A stretch of DNA of 64,000 bases from an uncultured Tenacibaculum sp. (GTDB taxonomy: Bacteria > Bacteroidota > Bacteroidia > Flavobacteriales > Flavobacteriaceae). The translations under genes were made by a program, and so were the position numbers. The number at the start of each line of letters is the position of its first letter. Position 1 is the stretch's first letter. The stretch is from positions 185,313 to 249,312 of the forward strand of contig NZ_CANMMT010000002.1 of the NCBI RefSeq assembly GCF_947499065.1. Direction: 5' to 3'. The notes beneath the pieces are model-generated. The model did no database searches and was not told where the DNA came from. It saw only the letters and a list, made by a program, of their open reading frames with translations. Positions 15,516 to 25,575 of the stretch are shown here, in pieces.

Positions 15516-16550
15516 TTAAGACTTCTTAATTGACTTTAAATACTGGTTAGGAGTGATACCTTCCATCAATTTAAAAACTCTATAAAAAGATGATTTAGAG
15601 CCAAAACCAGACTCTAAAGCCAAACCTAGTAAAGACATATGTTTAACTTTTTTTGAAGAGACTAATTTTTTGAATTTTTCTATTCGAAATTGATTCATGA
15701 ATTGATAAAAATTCTTGTTAGTATGAATTTTTATCAATTTAGTAAGTTCTTTTTCTTTAATGTTTAATTGTTTTGATAAAGTATAAAGGTCAATATCTGC
15801 ATTTAAAAATAATTGTTCTCGTTGAATTATTTCAGTTAAGTTTTTAAATTGTTCTTCAGTATTATTTTTTAGTGAAGAATCATTTACATTCACAATATTA
15901 TTTTTATTATAATCAATTGTGTTTATAAAAATTTCTGGTTGAGAAAAGCCCTTGTAACCAATCCAATATATTATTAACAATGTCATTATAGAAGATATTT
16001 GAGAAAAATACATTGTTATCATTTTGTTTTGATAAGTTATTATATCTTCTATACCCCAAAACAAATAAAAAAATAAGTAAGTATATACTATCGTTTTTAT
16101 CCAACTTAATGTTTTATTTTCAATATTAGAATGAAAATCACCCAATTTCATTTTATGAATAGCTATTATTCTTAGTATAATTATCAAGAAAAGTATATCA
16201 AACCCACTATAAATGTAATCAGACTTTATTCTGAATATAACAAATATTAAAGGTAATAATAGTAATAACATGTACCTTTTTCTTATTTGATAGTTTAAAG
16301 TTTTAATTATATAGAGAAACAATAAAGGGATAGTTATAACACCTGTAGAGGGGTAGCTAAATTTATCCAGTTTAACATTATCTAAAAAAGTAGATAATAC
16401 TTCCATAGATAAAGACATTAAAAAAAGTCCTAAAAAGAGATTAGCTATATTATTTTTAGATTTAGAAACAATAAAGAACAAGCCAAATAAAAAAGAAGTT
16501 CCTATTGATAATATATCAATGATATTAATGTAATTAAATTCAATATTCAT
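15516..16550 (-). CDS. membrane AraC-type transcriptional regulator
   Basis: A 344-residue regulator. Residues ~8-205 hold six or seven transmembrane helices (for example ILSIGTSFLFGLFFIVS and TIVYTYLFFYLFWG). Residues ~240-344 are an AraC double helix-turn-helix, with the second motif LGLALESGFGSKSSFYRVFK followed by GITPNQYLKS. This architecture, with the sensor in the membrane and the DNA-binding domain inside, is frequent in Flavobacteria; the signals are mostly unknown. Its nearest likely target is the YceI lipoprotein gene 92 bp downstream. The ATG is clear and no earlier start is available. Confidence 0.85.
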   Translation of the reverse strand: MNIEFNYINIIDILSIGTSFLFGLFFIVSKSKNNIANLFLGLFLMSLSMEVLSTFLDNVKLDKFSYPSTGVITIPLLFLYIIKTLNYQIRKRYMLLLLLPLIFVIFRIKSDYIYSGFDILFLIIILRIIAIHKMKLGDFHSNIENKTLSWIKTIVYTYLFFYLFWGIEDIITYQNKMITMYFSQISSIMTLLIIYWIGYKGFSQPEIFINTIDYNKNNIVNVNDSSLKNNTEEQFKNLTEIIQREQLFLNADIDLYTLSKQLNIKEKELTKLIKIHTNKNFYQFMNQFRIEKFKKLVSSKKVKHMSLLGLALESGFGSKSSFYRVFKLMEGITPNQYLKSIKKS

Positions 16551-16627
16551 AAAAGTAAAAATAGTAAAATGAAGGAAAGTACATGGTCAAATATGTGGTG
16601 ATGAATTTAAGTTTTTTCATGAACTAT

Positions 16628-16675
16628 CCTTCCAATTCATAAAAGAGATAATTGATATAAAGTTATTTTAATTAA
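16628..16675. repeat. direct repeat copy 2
   Basis: About 48 bp starting CCTTCCAATTCATAAAAGAG and ending TTTTAATTAA, in the same orientation as copy 1 at 14717-14762. It covers the last codons of the gene at 16668-17327. Confidence 0.55.
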
Positions 16676-17327
16676 TCATTTCCATTATTGAGTACTTTTC
16701 ATCTTCTTTAATATATCCATCAAAAATCAAACATTGTTTTTTTGTTTTTTCATTATAGATATAAGTCAATTTCTCACCATGTAAAAAATTAAAATAAATA
16801 GAACTAAGTTCTTTCTCCGATTTAGAATTCATTAGAGATATTTTCTTTTTAGCAAATGCACACATTGCAGATGGAATAAAGCTATAATAGTTTGTGTTTT
16901 TATTTGATGAAATTGGTTGAGAATATAAATCTAATACTGCATTCACACTATCATTTACTTTTGAAATATAATTGTATCTAACAACTCCTTTTTTAGGAGC
17001 GTTAATAGGTTGAATATCATAAAAACCGCAAGGATTAATTGTAATTATATATTCAATGTTCTCCTTAAACTTAAGTAAACTTAAACTATATTTTTTATCA
17101 TTTTTTAAGCATACTAATGTATCATAGTCCGTTTTATTAATTTCTATTTTATGTTTTTCTTTATTGGGAATAATTTTTAGCCCATTTATAATGAAATTTA
17201 TTTTATGATTTTTCAAATATTTAGTTTTAAAACTAATAATAGCTTCAGTTGATTGACTATATGTATTTGAATTTATTAGCAATAATAACAGTAAGAAAAT
17301 AGGGAGAGTATGGTTTTTAAATGTCAT
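16668..17327 (-). CDS. secreted protein of unknown function
   Basis: I start this at ATG 17327 (219 residues), because from there it has a clean signal peptide (MTFKNHTLPIFLLLLLLINS, then cleavage near TYSQS). The longer open frame to 17534 runs antisense into the nitronate monooxygenase gene and over its operator. The mature part is rich in Lys, Asn and Ile, with beta-strand-like alternation and a segment FLHGEKLTYIYNEKTKKQCL. I recognise no domain. It is divergent from the flavin oxidoreductase gene, and its last codons lie in one copy of the direct repeat. Confidence 0.6.
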   Translation of the reverse strand: MTFKNHTLPIFLLLLLLINSNTYSQSTEAIISFKTKYLKNHKINFIINGLKIIPNKEKHKIEINKTDYDTLVCLKNDKKYSLSLLKFKENIEYIITINPCGFYDIQPINAPKKGVVRYNYISKVNDSVNAVLDLYSQPISSNKNTNYYSFIPSAMCAFAKKKISLMNSKSEKELSSIYFNFLHGEKLTYIYNEKTKKQCLIFDGYIKEDEKYSIMEMIN

Positions 17328-17409
17328 TTTAGAGTTTGTTATAGCACAGTTATAACGAATATACTTAAAAGTTAATTGTCTTTTTGTCTTATAAAAAATC
17401 GTATCTTGC

Positions 17410-17435
17410 AATTTATTATGCGCGCATAATAAATT
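17410..17435. promoter_or_regulatory. 26-bp perfect palindrome at the nitronate monooxygenase promoter
   Basis: The left arm ends TTTATTATGCG and the right arm is its exact complement; centre 17422.5, 26 bp in all. It lies 14-39 bp before the start codon and directly after a -7-like TATCTTGC at 17402. The same sequence, apart from the central bases, occurs before the gene at 18515. It is almost certainly a repressor site; the regulator is not identified. Confidence 0.75.
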
Positions 17436-17448
17436 TAAAACTTCAAAT

Positions 17449-18390
17449 ATGTCAAATCTTAAAGATATCTTAGGTGTTAAACACCCAATAATTATGGCAC
17501 CAATGTTTTTAGTGTCAAATACTAAAATGGTCATTGAAGGTATGAAAGCAGGAGTAGCTGGTTGTATCCCTGCATTGAATTATAGAACCTTAGAAGAACT
17601 AAGAGCAGCTATTAAAGAATTAAAAGAGCATAAAGTAGAAGGAGGTTCTTTTGGTTTTAATTTAATTGTGAATAAATCTAATGTTAAATATAAAGGACAA
17701 TTAGAAGTACTGTGTGAAGAAGGAGTAGATTTTATTATAACTTCTTTGGGAAGTCCAGAAGAAACTATTAGAGAAGCACATAAAAAAGGAATCAAAGTAT
17801 TTTGTGACGTTACCGATTTAAAATTTGCAAAAAAAGTAGAGTCGTTAAAAGCGGATGCTTTAATTGCTGTAAATAATGAAGCAGGAGGACACAGAGGTAA
17901 TTTTACTCCTAAAGAGTTAATAGAAGAGTTAACAAATAACTGTAATATACCAGTTATTTCAGCCGGAGGGGTAGGTAATAAAGCACAATTAGAAGAAATG
18001 TTGTCTTATGGAGCTATAGGTGTATCAGTTGGAAGTCCTTTTATTGCATCTACAGAGTCGGACGTAACCAAAGAATATAAGGAAGCTTGTGTTACTTATG
18101 GAGAGAAAGACATTATAATGACAAAGAGAATTTCTGGAACACCCTGTACAGTAATTAATACTCCTTATGTACAAAAAATAGGTACAGAAGAAAGTTGGCT
18201 AGAAAAGCTTTTAAATAAAAATAGAAAATTGAAAAAGTGGGTAAAAATGATCCGTTTTTCAATAGGAATGAAAGCTACTGAAAAGGCAGCCATGAAAGCT
18301 ACTTATAAAACTGTATGGGTAGCTGGACCAAGTATAGAGCATACCAAAGATGTTTTACCAGTTAATCAGATAGTAGCTAAATTTATTTAG
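17449..18390 (+). CDS. nitronate monooxygenase family flavoprotein
   Basis: A 313-residue FMN-dependent TIM-barrel enzyme of the 2-nitropropane dioxygenase/nitronate monooxygenase family, which oxidises alkyl nitronates or acts as an NAD(P)H:quinone oxidoreductase. Visible motifs are HPIIMAPMFLVSNTKMVIEG at the N-terminus, NNEAGGHRG in the catalytic region and PVISAGGVG followed by GAIGVSVGSPF for phosphate binding. It sits upstream of a FadH-like flavoenzyme, each with its own copy of the same palindrome. A strong hairpin terminator separates them. The exact substrate is uncertain. Confidence 0.87.
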   Translation: MSNLKDILGVKHPIIMAPMFLVSNTKMVIEGMKAGVAGCIPALNYRTLEELRAAIKELKEHKVEGGSFGFNLIVNKSNVKYKGQLEVLCEEGVDFIITSLGSPEETIREAHKKGIKVFCDVTDLKFAKKVESLKADALIAVNNEAGGHRGNFTPKELIEELTNNCNIPVISAGGVGNKAQLEEMLSYGAIGVSVGSPFIASTESDVTKEYKEACVTYGEKDIIMTKRISGTPCTVINTPYVQKIGTEESWLEKLLNKNRKLKKWVKMIRFSIGMKATEKAAMKATYKTVWVAGPSIEHTKDVLPVNQIVAKFI

Positions 18391-18408
18391 AAAAATAATA
18401 AATATTAG

Positions 18409-18439
18409 AATAAGGCAGTCATAAAATGGCTGCCTTATT
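18409..18439 (+). terminator. terminator of the nitronate monooxygenase gene
   Basis: AATAAGGCAG / CTGCCTTATT, extended inward by a T-G pair and CAT/ATG to a 14-bp stem with a three-base loop. It is followed by TATTTTTT. Confidence 0.75.
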
Positions 18440-18468
18440 TATTTTTTAAGAAAATTAATGTATTTTGC

Positions 18469-20542
<2,074 letters not shown>

Positions 20543-21505
20543 TTATTTCACCATTTTTACAGAATTGATATTACCATGTCCATCAAATTCTTTTACAGGG
20601 TTTGATGGATCTACTTTCCAATTTCCATCTACTATAAATTTATAATGATGTTTTCCAGAAGGTAGTTTTGTTGAATATGTCCAACCATTCTTTACTCTAT
20701 TCATTTTTAAAGAATGTTCAGACCAATCATTAAAAGATCCGGCTAAAATTACTTCTTTGGCGTCTTCATAACCATATAAAAAGAATTTTACCTTCACAGA
20801 AATATCAATTACAGAATTGTATTCTCCAAATTCGTTAGAAATTTTCATAGGGTTAATTGGATCTTCAATCCAAGCACCATCAACAATAAATCGGTATTCA
20901 TATTTATCTGGATTTAATTGGAGTGTTAACTCCCAACCACTATCGGTTTTTTCCATTTCAAAAAGTTGTTCGTTCCATTTATTAAAAGAACCCGTAACAA
21001 TTACTTTTTTAGCATTTTCATAACCTTTAAGTCTAAATTTAGCATTTCCGTTTTTACTAGGATAGGCACTATACATTTTTAAATTATAGGTGTAATAATT
21101 GAAGAATCCATCTCTAGCAGGAGTAATATTACTTATATTTTCAGAGGGTTCAGCCCATATGCGATTATTTATAACAAATTTGAATTCCCAGTCAAAATCA
21201 TCTTTAAAATCGGTAATTCTTTTTCTTAATTCATATATGTTTTTGGAAACCTTAGTCATTTTCCAACTGTCTCTAGACCATGAATTAAAATTACCCGAAA
21301 CAACAACATTTTTTATATCAAAATCATCAAAATCAAGTTTCTCTTTTGTGTGTTCATTGGTAGCTTCTGTATAGTCTCTTTTATCAAATGTAAAAACAAC
21401 ATAATCTCCTTCTATTTTATAACCTTTTATTGCTTTTTTCTGAGAAAAAATGTTGAGGTTACTAAAACAAATTAGGAATAAAGTTATTTTTAATAAATGC
21501 TTCAT
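20543..21505 (-). CDS. secreted protein with three CBM48/AMPK-type glycogen-binding domains
   Basis: A 320-residue protein with a signal peptide (LLKITLFLICFSNLNIFSQ). Three tandem immunoglobulin-like E-set domains follow, each with the signature V-(V/I/L)-(V/T/A)-(S/G)-(G/S)-(N/S)-F-N-x-W: VVVSGNFNSWSRDSW, VIVTGSFNKWNEQLF and VILAGSFNDWSEHSL. The second and third end YEYRFIVDGAWIEDPINP and HHYKFIVDGNWKVDPSNP, which are glycogen/starch-binding features of the CBM48 and AMPK-beta families. No catalytic domain is attached, so it probably binds a polysaccharide outside the cytoplasm. The gene is single and convergent with the FadH-like gene. Confidence 0.85.
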   Translation of the reverse strand: MKHLLKITLFLICFSNLNIFSQKKAIKGYKIEGDYVVFTFDKRDYTEATNEHTKEKLDFDDFDIKNVVVSGNFNSWSRDSWKMTKVSKNIYELRKRITDFKDDFDWEFKFVINNRIWAEPSENISNITPARDGFFNYYTYNLKMYSAYPSKNGNAKFRLKGYENAKKVIVTGSFNKWNEQLFEMEKTDSGWELTLQLNPDKYEYRFIVDGAWIEDPINPMKISNEFGEYNSVIDISVKVKFFLYGYEDAKEVILAGSFNDWSEHSLKMNRVKNGWTYSTKLPSGKHHYKFIVDGNWKVDPSNPVKEFDGHGNINSVKMVK

Positions 21506-21551
21506 GCTATACTATAATACAATCAAATGATTTTTTTTAAAAGAGGTAAAA

Positions 21552-22538
21552 CTATCTTATAAGTGGGTAATTAATAAAATAAAGCTTCTCTTTTTTATAA
21601 TTGATTATAACCCTTTTTTGTGCAAAAAAGTCATGTCCTAATATACCATCTAAATTTGTGCCAAAGGCTTTGTTCATGTTATGAAGGCTGGTAAGTATGG
21701 TTTTCATAGGTCCAAAATATATCTTGTCACTAAGTTTTATTCGGAATAAATCTCCATATAAAACTTCAATTTTTCTTTTGCTTGCCCCCACAAGTTTTAC
21801 ACGTTTTTTAGGATAAAAATGCTTTAAAGCTTTTTTGTTAATTCTTTTATGCAACTGATTAAATTCGGCACCAGTATCTAAACCAAATTTTATTTTCTGT
21901 TTACCAATATAACCATTTAAAACAATAGTGTGTTTTTCTAGTTTAAAGTCAATAGTATCAACTATCTTTTCCAGATATACATTTTTGTTTAAAGTATTAC
22001 CTAATGAATCTATTTTGGTTAAAGTGATCTGATTCAGGTATAAATCGACAAAAACTTCATAATCTTTTAAAATACTGTAACCAATGATTCCTAATAATTT
22101 AATTTTTTTACTTTTTTCTATATGAGATAAATCAATAATATCAGATTTCTTATTATGAAGAGTAATTTCTTTTAGCGATAGTTTTTTTATCTTTTTTTCA
22201 AAAAGGTTATCTACATTATTAATAACTCCTGTTGTAGTTTTTTTTTCTTTTTGAAAAGGATAAGTTTTAAAATGCGCTTTGTTCAAAATCATGGTTTCAG
22301 AACCTGTATCAATAATAAAATTCCCTTTTTTATCTTTTATGTTACCTTCAATAACAATAAGTCTATCAATTAACTTAAAAGGAATTCGAGTAGAATATTC
22401 ATTTATAACTTTTGCATTCTTAAAATGAATAGGAACAGAGTTGATAATGATTTCATTATCATTTGTAGCATAGGTGAATTTACAAACTGATAAAAAGAAT
22501 AATATGTACAATATGTTACGCATATTATAAAGACGCAT
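21552..22538 (-). CDS. secreted retropepsin-like aspartyl protease (two DTG lobes)
   Basis: A 328-residue protein with an N-terminal signal sequence (NILYILFFLSVCKFTYA); ATG 22523 is an alternative start five codons in. It carries two retropepsin-type lobes: NFIIDTGSETMIL (Asp77) with LLGIIGYSIL, and IKFGLDTGAEFNQL (Asp221) with LDGILGHDFF. Each D-T-G plus hydrophobic-Gly pair is what one retroviral-type subunit supplies, so a single chain could build a complete active site as pepsin does. Bacterial members of this family are common but little studied. Location is periplasmic or extracellular; substrate unknown. Confidence 0.82.
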   Translation of the reverse strand: MRLYNMRNILYILFFLSVCKFTYATNDNEIIINSVPIHFKNAKVINEYSTRIPFKLIDRLIVIEGNIKDKKGNFIIDTGSETMILNKAHFKTYPFQKEKKTTTGVINNVDNLFEKKIKKLSLKEITLHNKKSDIIDLSHIEKSKKIKLLGIIGYSILKDYEVFVDLYLNQITLTKIDSLGNTLNKNVYLEKIVDTIDFKLEKHTIVLNGYIGKQKIKFGLDTGAEFNQLHKRINKKALKHFYPKKRVKLVGASKRKIEVLYGDLFRIKLSDKIYFGPMKTILTSLHNMNKAFGTNLDGILGHDFFAQKRVIINYKKEKLYFINYPLIR

Positions 22539-22698
22539 TTTAGAATACTAAGTTACATTTTTTCTAAAAATAGAGAGGTAAAAGACATGGTAAATTTAAA
22601 TCTATAATGAATAATAAGCTTTTGCTCTAAAACTTAATATTGTTAAATCTAAATAAATACCGATATTTGTAGTTCACATTTTTTGTAAAAAGTAAATT

Positions 22699-22881
22699 AT
22701 GTCAATGAATAAAAACACAGTCCTAGGTTGGGCAACGCTTATAATGGTTTTAATGGGTATTTTATTAGTAGCATTAGCTGTATTTAAATACGATGAAATA
22801 GCAGGATATGGTTTTGGAGCTGTAGGTCTAGGTTTTTTTGCAAATGCTTGGGTGTTTAACGCCCTTAAAGGAAGAGTTTAA
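22699..22881 (+). CDS. small membrane protein upstream of ettA
   Basis: A 60-residue protein with two hydrophobic helices (VLGWATLIMVLMGILLVALAV; YGFGAVGLGFFANAWVF). It lies 21 bp upstream of ettA on the same strand. A short conserved membrane protein of this kind is found beside ettA in many Flavobacteriaceae (the CAL67264-type family, from memory). Function is unknown. Conserved linkage, not length, supports it as a real gene. Confidence 0.7.
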   Translation: MSMNKNTVLGWATLIMVLMGILLVALAVFKYDEIAGYGFGAVGLGFFANAWVFNALKGRV

Positions 22882-22902
22882 ATAATAAAAAATAGCAATT
22901 AA

Positions 22903-24594
22903 ATGTCAGACGATAAGAAAGTAATTTTTTCAATGAATAAGGTCTCTAAGACCTATCAAAGCACCGGGAAACAAGTTTTAAAAGATATTTATTTAAGCTT
23001 TTTTTACGGAGCTAAAATTGGTATTCTAGGACTTAATGGATCTGGTAAATCAACATTGTTAAAAATAATAGCTGGAGTAGAAAAAAACTTCCAAGGAGAT
23101 GTAACTTTTTCACCAGGGTATAAAGTTGGTTATTTAGAGCAAGAACCACAATTAGATGAGAATAAAACAGTTTTAGAAGTTGTTAAAGAAGGTGTTGCAG
23201 AAACTGTAGCTGTTTTAGATGAGTATAACAAAATCAACGATATGTTTGGTTTAGAAGAAGTATACTCTGATGCTGATAAAATGGAGAAGTTAATGGCTAG
23301 ACAAGCCGAACTTCAAGATAAAATTGATGCTTCTAATGCTTGGGAATTAGACACCAAGTTAGAAATAGCAATGGATGCTTTACGTACACCAGATTCTGAT
23401 AAGAAGATTGGAGTGTTATCTGGAGGAGAGCGTCGTAGAGTTGCATTATGTAGATTATTATTACAAGAGCCTGAAATATTATTATTAGATGAGCCTACCA
23501 ACCACTTAGATGCAGAATCTGTACACTGGTTAGAGCATCATTTAGCACAATACAAAGGAACTGTTATTGCTGTAACACACGATAGATATTTCTTAGATAA
23601 TGTTGCAGGATGGATTTTAGAATTAGATAGAGGAGAGGGAATTCCTTGGAAAGGAAACTACTCGTCTTGGTTAGATCAAAAATCGAAAAGATTAGCTCAA
23701 GAAAGTAAAACGGCATCTAAACGTCAAAAGACATTAGAACGAGAGTTAGATTGGGTTAGACAAGGAGCAAAAGGTCGTCAAACAAAGCAAAAAGCACGTT
23801 TGAAGAATTATGAGAAATTAATGAGTCAAGACCAAAAGCAAACTGAGGAAAAATTAGAGATTTACATTCCTAATGGGCCTCGTTTAGGTACGAATGTTAT
23901 TGAAGCAACTGGTGTATCAAAAGCTTTTGGAGATAAATTATTATATGAAAATTTAGAATTCAATCTTCCACAAGCAGGAATTGTTGGTATTATTGGACCA
24001 AACGGTGCTGGTAAGACTACAATTTTTAAAATGATTATGGGAGAAGAGACTCCAGATTCTGGAAGTTTTAAAGTAGGAGAGACAGCTAAAATTGCTTATG
24101 TAGATCAAGCACACTCGAACATAGATCCAGAAAAATCTATTTGGGAGAATTTCTCAGAGGGTCAAGATTTAGTAATGATGGGAGGAAAGCAAGTAAACTC
24201 TCGTGCATATTTAAGTCGTTTTAATTTTGGAGGTAGCGAGCAAAATAAGAAAGTAAATACACTTTCTGGTGGAGAACGCAACCGTTTGCATTTAGCAATG
24301 ACTTTAAAGGAAGAGGGTAATGTTTTACTACTAGATGAGCCTACAAACGATTTAGATGTAAATACTTTAAGAGCACTAGAAGAAGGTTTAGAAAACTTTG
24401 CAGGTTGTGCTGTGGTAATTTCTCACGATAGATGGTTCTTAGATAGAATTTGTACACATATCTTAGCTTTTGAAGGAGATAGTCAAGTGTATTTCTTTGA
24501 AGGTTCTTTCTCAGATTATGAAGAGAACAAGAAGAAACGTTTAGGAGGTGATTTAATGCCGAAACGTATTAAATATAAAAAGTTAATTAGATAA
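22903..24594 (+). CDS. ettA: energy-dependent translational throttle protein EttA (ABC-F)
   Basis: A 563-residue soluble ABC-F ATPase with two nucleotide-binding domains and no membrane segment. Walker A motifs are GLNGSGKST (~residues 47-55) and GPNGAGKTT (~364-372). Signatures are LSGGERRRVAL and LSGGERNRLHL, and Walker B segments are EILLLDEPTNHLD and NVLLLDEPTNDLD. The EttA-type arm and inter-domain linker (SKTASKRQKTLERELDWVRQ) are present. EttA binds the ribosomal E site and gates entry into elongation according to the ATP/ADP ratio. A strong terminator follows the gene. Confidence 0.95.
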   Translation: MSDDKKVIFSMNKVSKTYQSTGKQVLKDIYLSFFYGAKIGILGLNGSGKSTLLKIIAGVEKNFQGDVTFSPGYKVGYLEQEPQLDENKTVLEVVKEGVAETVAVLDEYNKINDMFGLEEVYSDADKMEKLMARQAELQDKIDASNAWELDTKLEIAMDALRTPDSDKKIGVLSGGERRRVALCRLLLQEPEILLLDEPTNHLDAESVHWLEHHLAQYKGTVIAVTHDRYFLDNVAGWILELDRGEGIPWKGNYSSWLDQKSKRLAQESKTASKRQKTLERELDWVRQGAKGRQTKQKARLKNYEKLMSQDQKQTEEKLEIYIPNGPRLGTNVIEATGVSKAFGDKLLYENLEFNLPQAGIVGIIGPNGAGKTTIFKMIMGEETPDSGSFKVGETAKIAYVDQAHSNIDPEKSIWENFSEGQDLVMMGGKQVNSRAYLSRFNFGGSEQNKKVNTLSGGERNRLHLAMTLKEEGNVLLLDEPTNDLDVNTLRALEEGLENFAGCAVVISHDRWFLDRICTHILAFEGDSQVYFFEGSFSDYEENKKKRLGGDLMPKRIKYKKLIR

Positions 24595-24620
24595 TTAATT
24601 TTACATTCTTTATAAAAATA

Positions 24621-24650
24621 AAAACTCGAAGTTAGCATACTTCGAGTTTT
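24621..24650 (+). terminator. terminator of ettA
   Basis: AAAACTCGAAGT / ACTTCGAGTTTT form a perfect 12-bp stem with a six-base loop, followed by a T-run. The rest of the gap to 24865 (about 215 bp) is AT-rich and shows no gene or clear signal. Confidence 0.85.
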
Positions 24651-24865
24651 TTTCTTTCCTTTTCATTTAACAATTCTCCCATCAATAAAAACTGTGTAGT
24701 AGATAGTTTTCCATAGTTTGTGATTAAAATGTTAAAGCAATGTTAAAACAATTATCGTGCCGAAAATTATAAATTTTAACATATTTATTGCTAAGGTTAA
24801 AAATATTTTAAAATTCAATTGTTAAATATTTAATAATTAGGGAACTATTAAGAATAATTAGAAGT

Positions 24866-25573
24866 TTATAATATTAATTTATTAATCTTTTCAAAAAAGT
24901 TTTTTTTATACGTATCTCCTATAGGTAAATTTTTACCGTTGGTTAAGTATACAGAAAGAGAATCCGTTTTTGCTATGTGCTGAATAGCAACAATGTAAGA
25001 TTTGTGAATTTTTATAAAGCTTTTAGAAGATAGTTCAGTATCAAAATGCTTTAAAGTGCTATAGGTAATAATCTCTTTATTTTTTAAATGAAGAGAAACA
25101 TAGTTTTTTAAACTTTCAATATAGAGAATTTCGTTTGTATACACTTTTTCAAAATTATTTTTACCATCCGTTTTTATAAAAATAAATTCATCCGTTTTGC
25201 TAATTGGTTTTATATCTTCTTTAGGTTTTACTTTTAAAATAGCGTTATAAAAACGTTCAAACTCAAAAGGTTTTAAAAGGTAGTCAATAGCATTGAGTTC
25301 ATAACTTTCAATAGCAAATTGAGGATAAGCAGTTGTAAAAATTACGTTAACCTTATCTTTTATAATTTTAGAAAGTTGAATTCCTGTAATGGTTGGCATT
25401 TGTATGTCTAAGAATACCAAGTCTAAGTCTTCTTTTTCAATAATACTAATAGCTTCTATAGGGTCTGTAGTAGATCCAACCAGTTCTAAAAAAGATACTT
25501 TTTTTACATAAGATTCTAGTAATCTTATCGCAGGAGCTTCGTCATCTACAATTAAACATTTTAAAGTATTCAT
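24866..25573 (-). CDS. LytTR-type response regulator
   Basis: A 235-residue response regulator. The receiver domain (residues ~5-120) has acidic residues DDEAPA near the start, phospho-acceptor Asp56 in VFLDIQMPTITG and the conserved Lys in YLLKPFEF. The C-terminal LytTR DNA-binding domain (residues ~140-235) contains EILYIESLKNYVSLHLKN and FIKIHKSYIVAIQHI. LytTR regulators bind pairs of short direct repeats. It is encoded 2 bp after its partner histidine kinase, so the two form one system. Target genes are not evident. Confidence 0.92.
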   Translation of the reverse strand: MNTLKCLIVDDEAPAIRLLESYVKKVSFLELVGSTTDPIEAISIIEKEDLDLVFLDIQMPTITGIQLSKIIKDKVNVIFTTAYPQFAIESYELNAIDYLLKPFEFERFYNAILKVKPKEDIKPISKTDEFIFIKTDGKNNFEKVYTNEILYIESLKNYVSLHLKNKEIITYSTLKHFDTELSSKSFIKIHKSYIVAIQHIAKTDSLSVYLTNGKNLPIGDTYKKNFFEKINKLIL

Positions 25574-25575
25574 AG

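Noticed and set aside
17328..17534. Longer reading frame for the secreted unknown, extended to 17534
   Set aside because: It would run antisense over the nitronate monooxygenase start and its operator. The signal peptide begins cleanly at 17327.
24651..24865. Possible small RNA or gene between ettA and the response regulator
   Set aside because: I found no stable structure, coding frame or promoter-terminator pair. The stretch is low-complexity AT-rich DNA.
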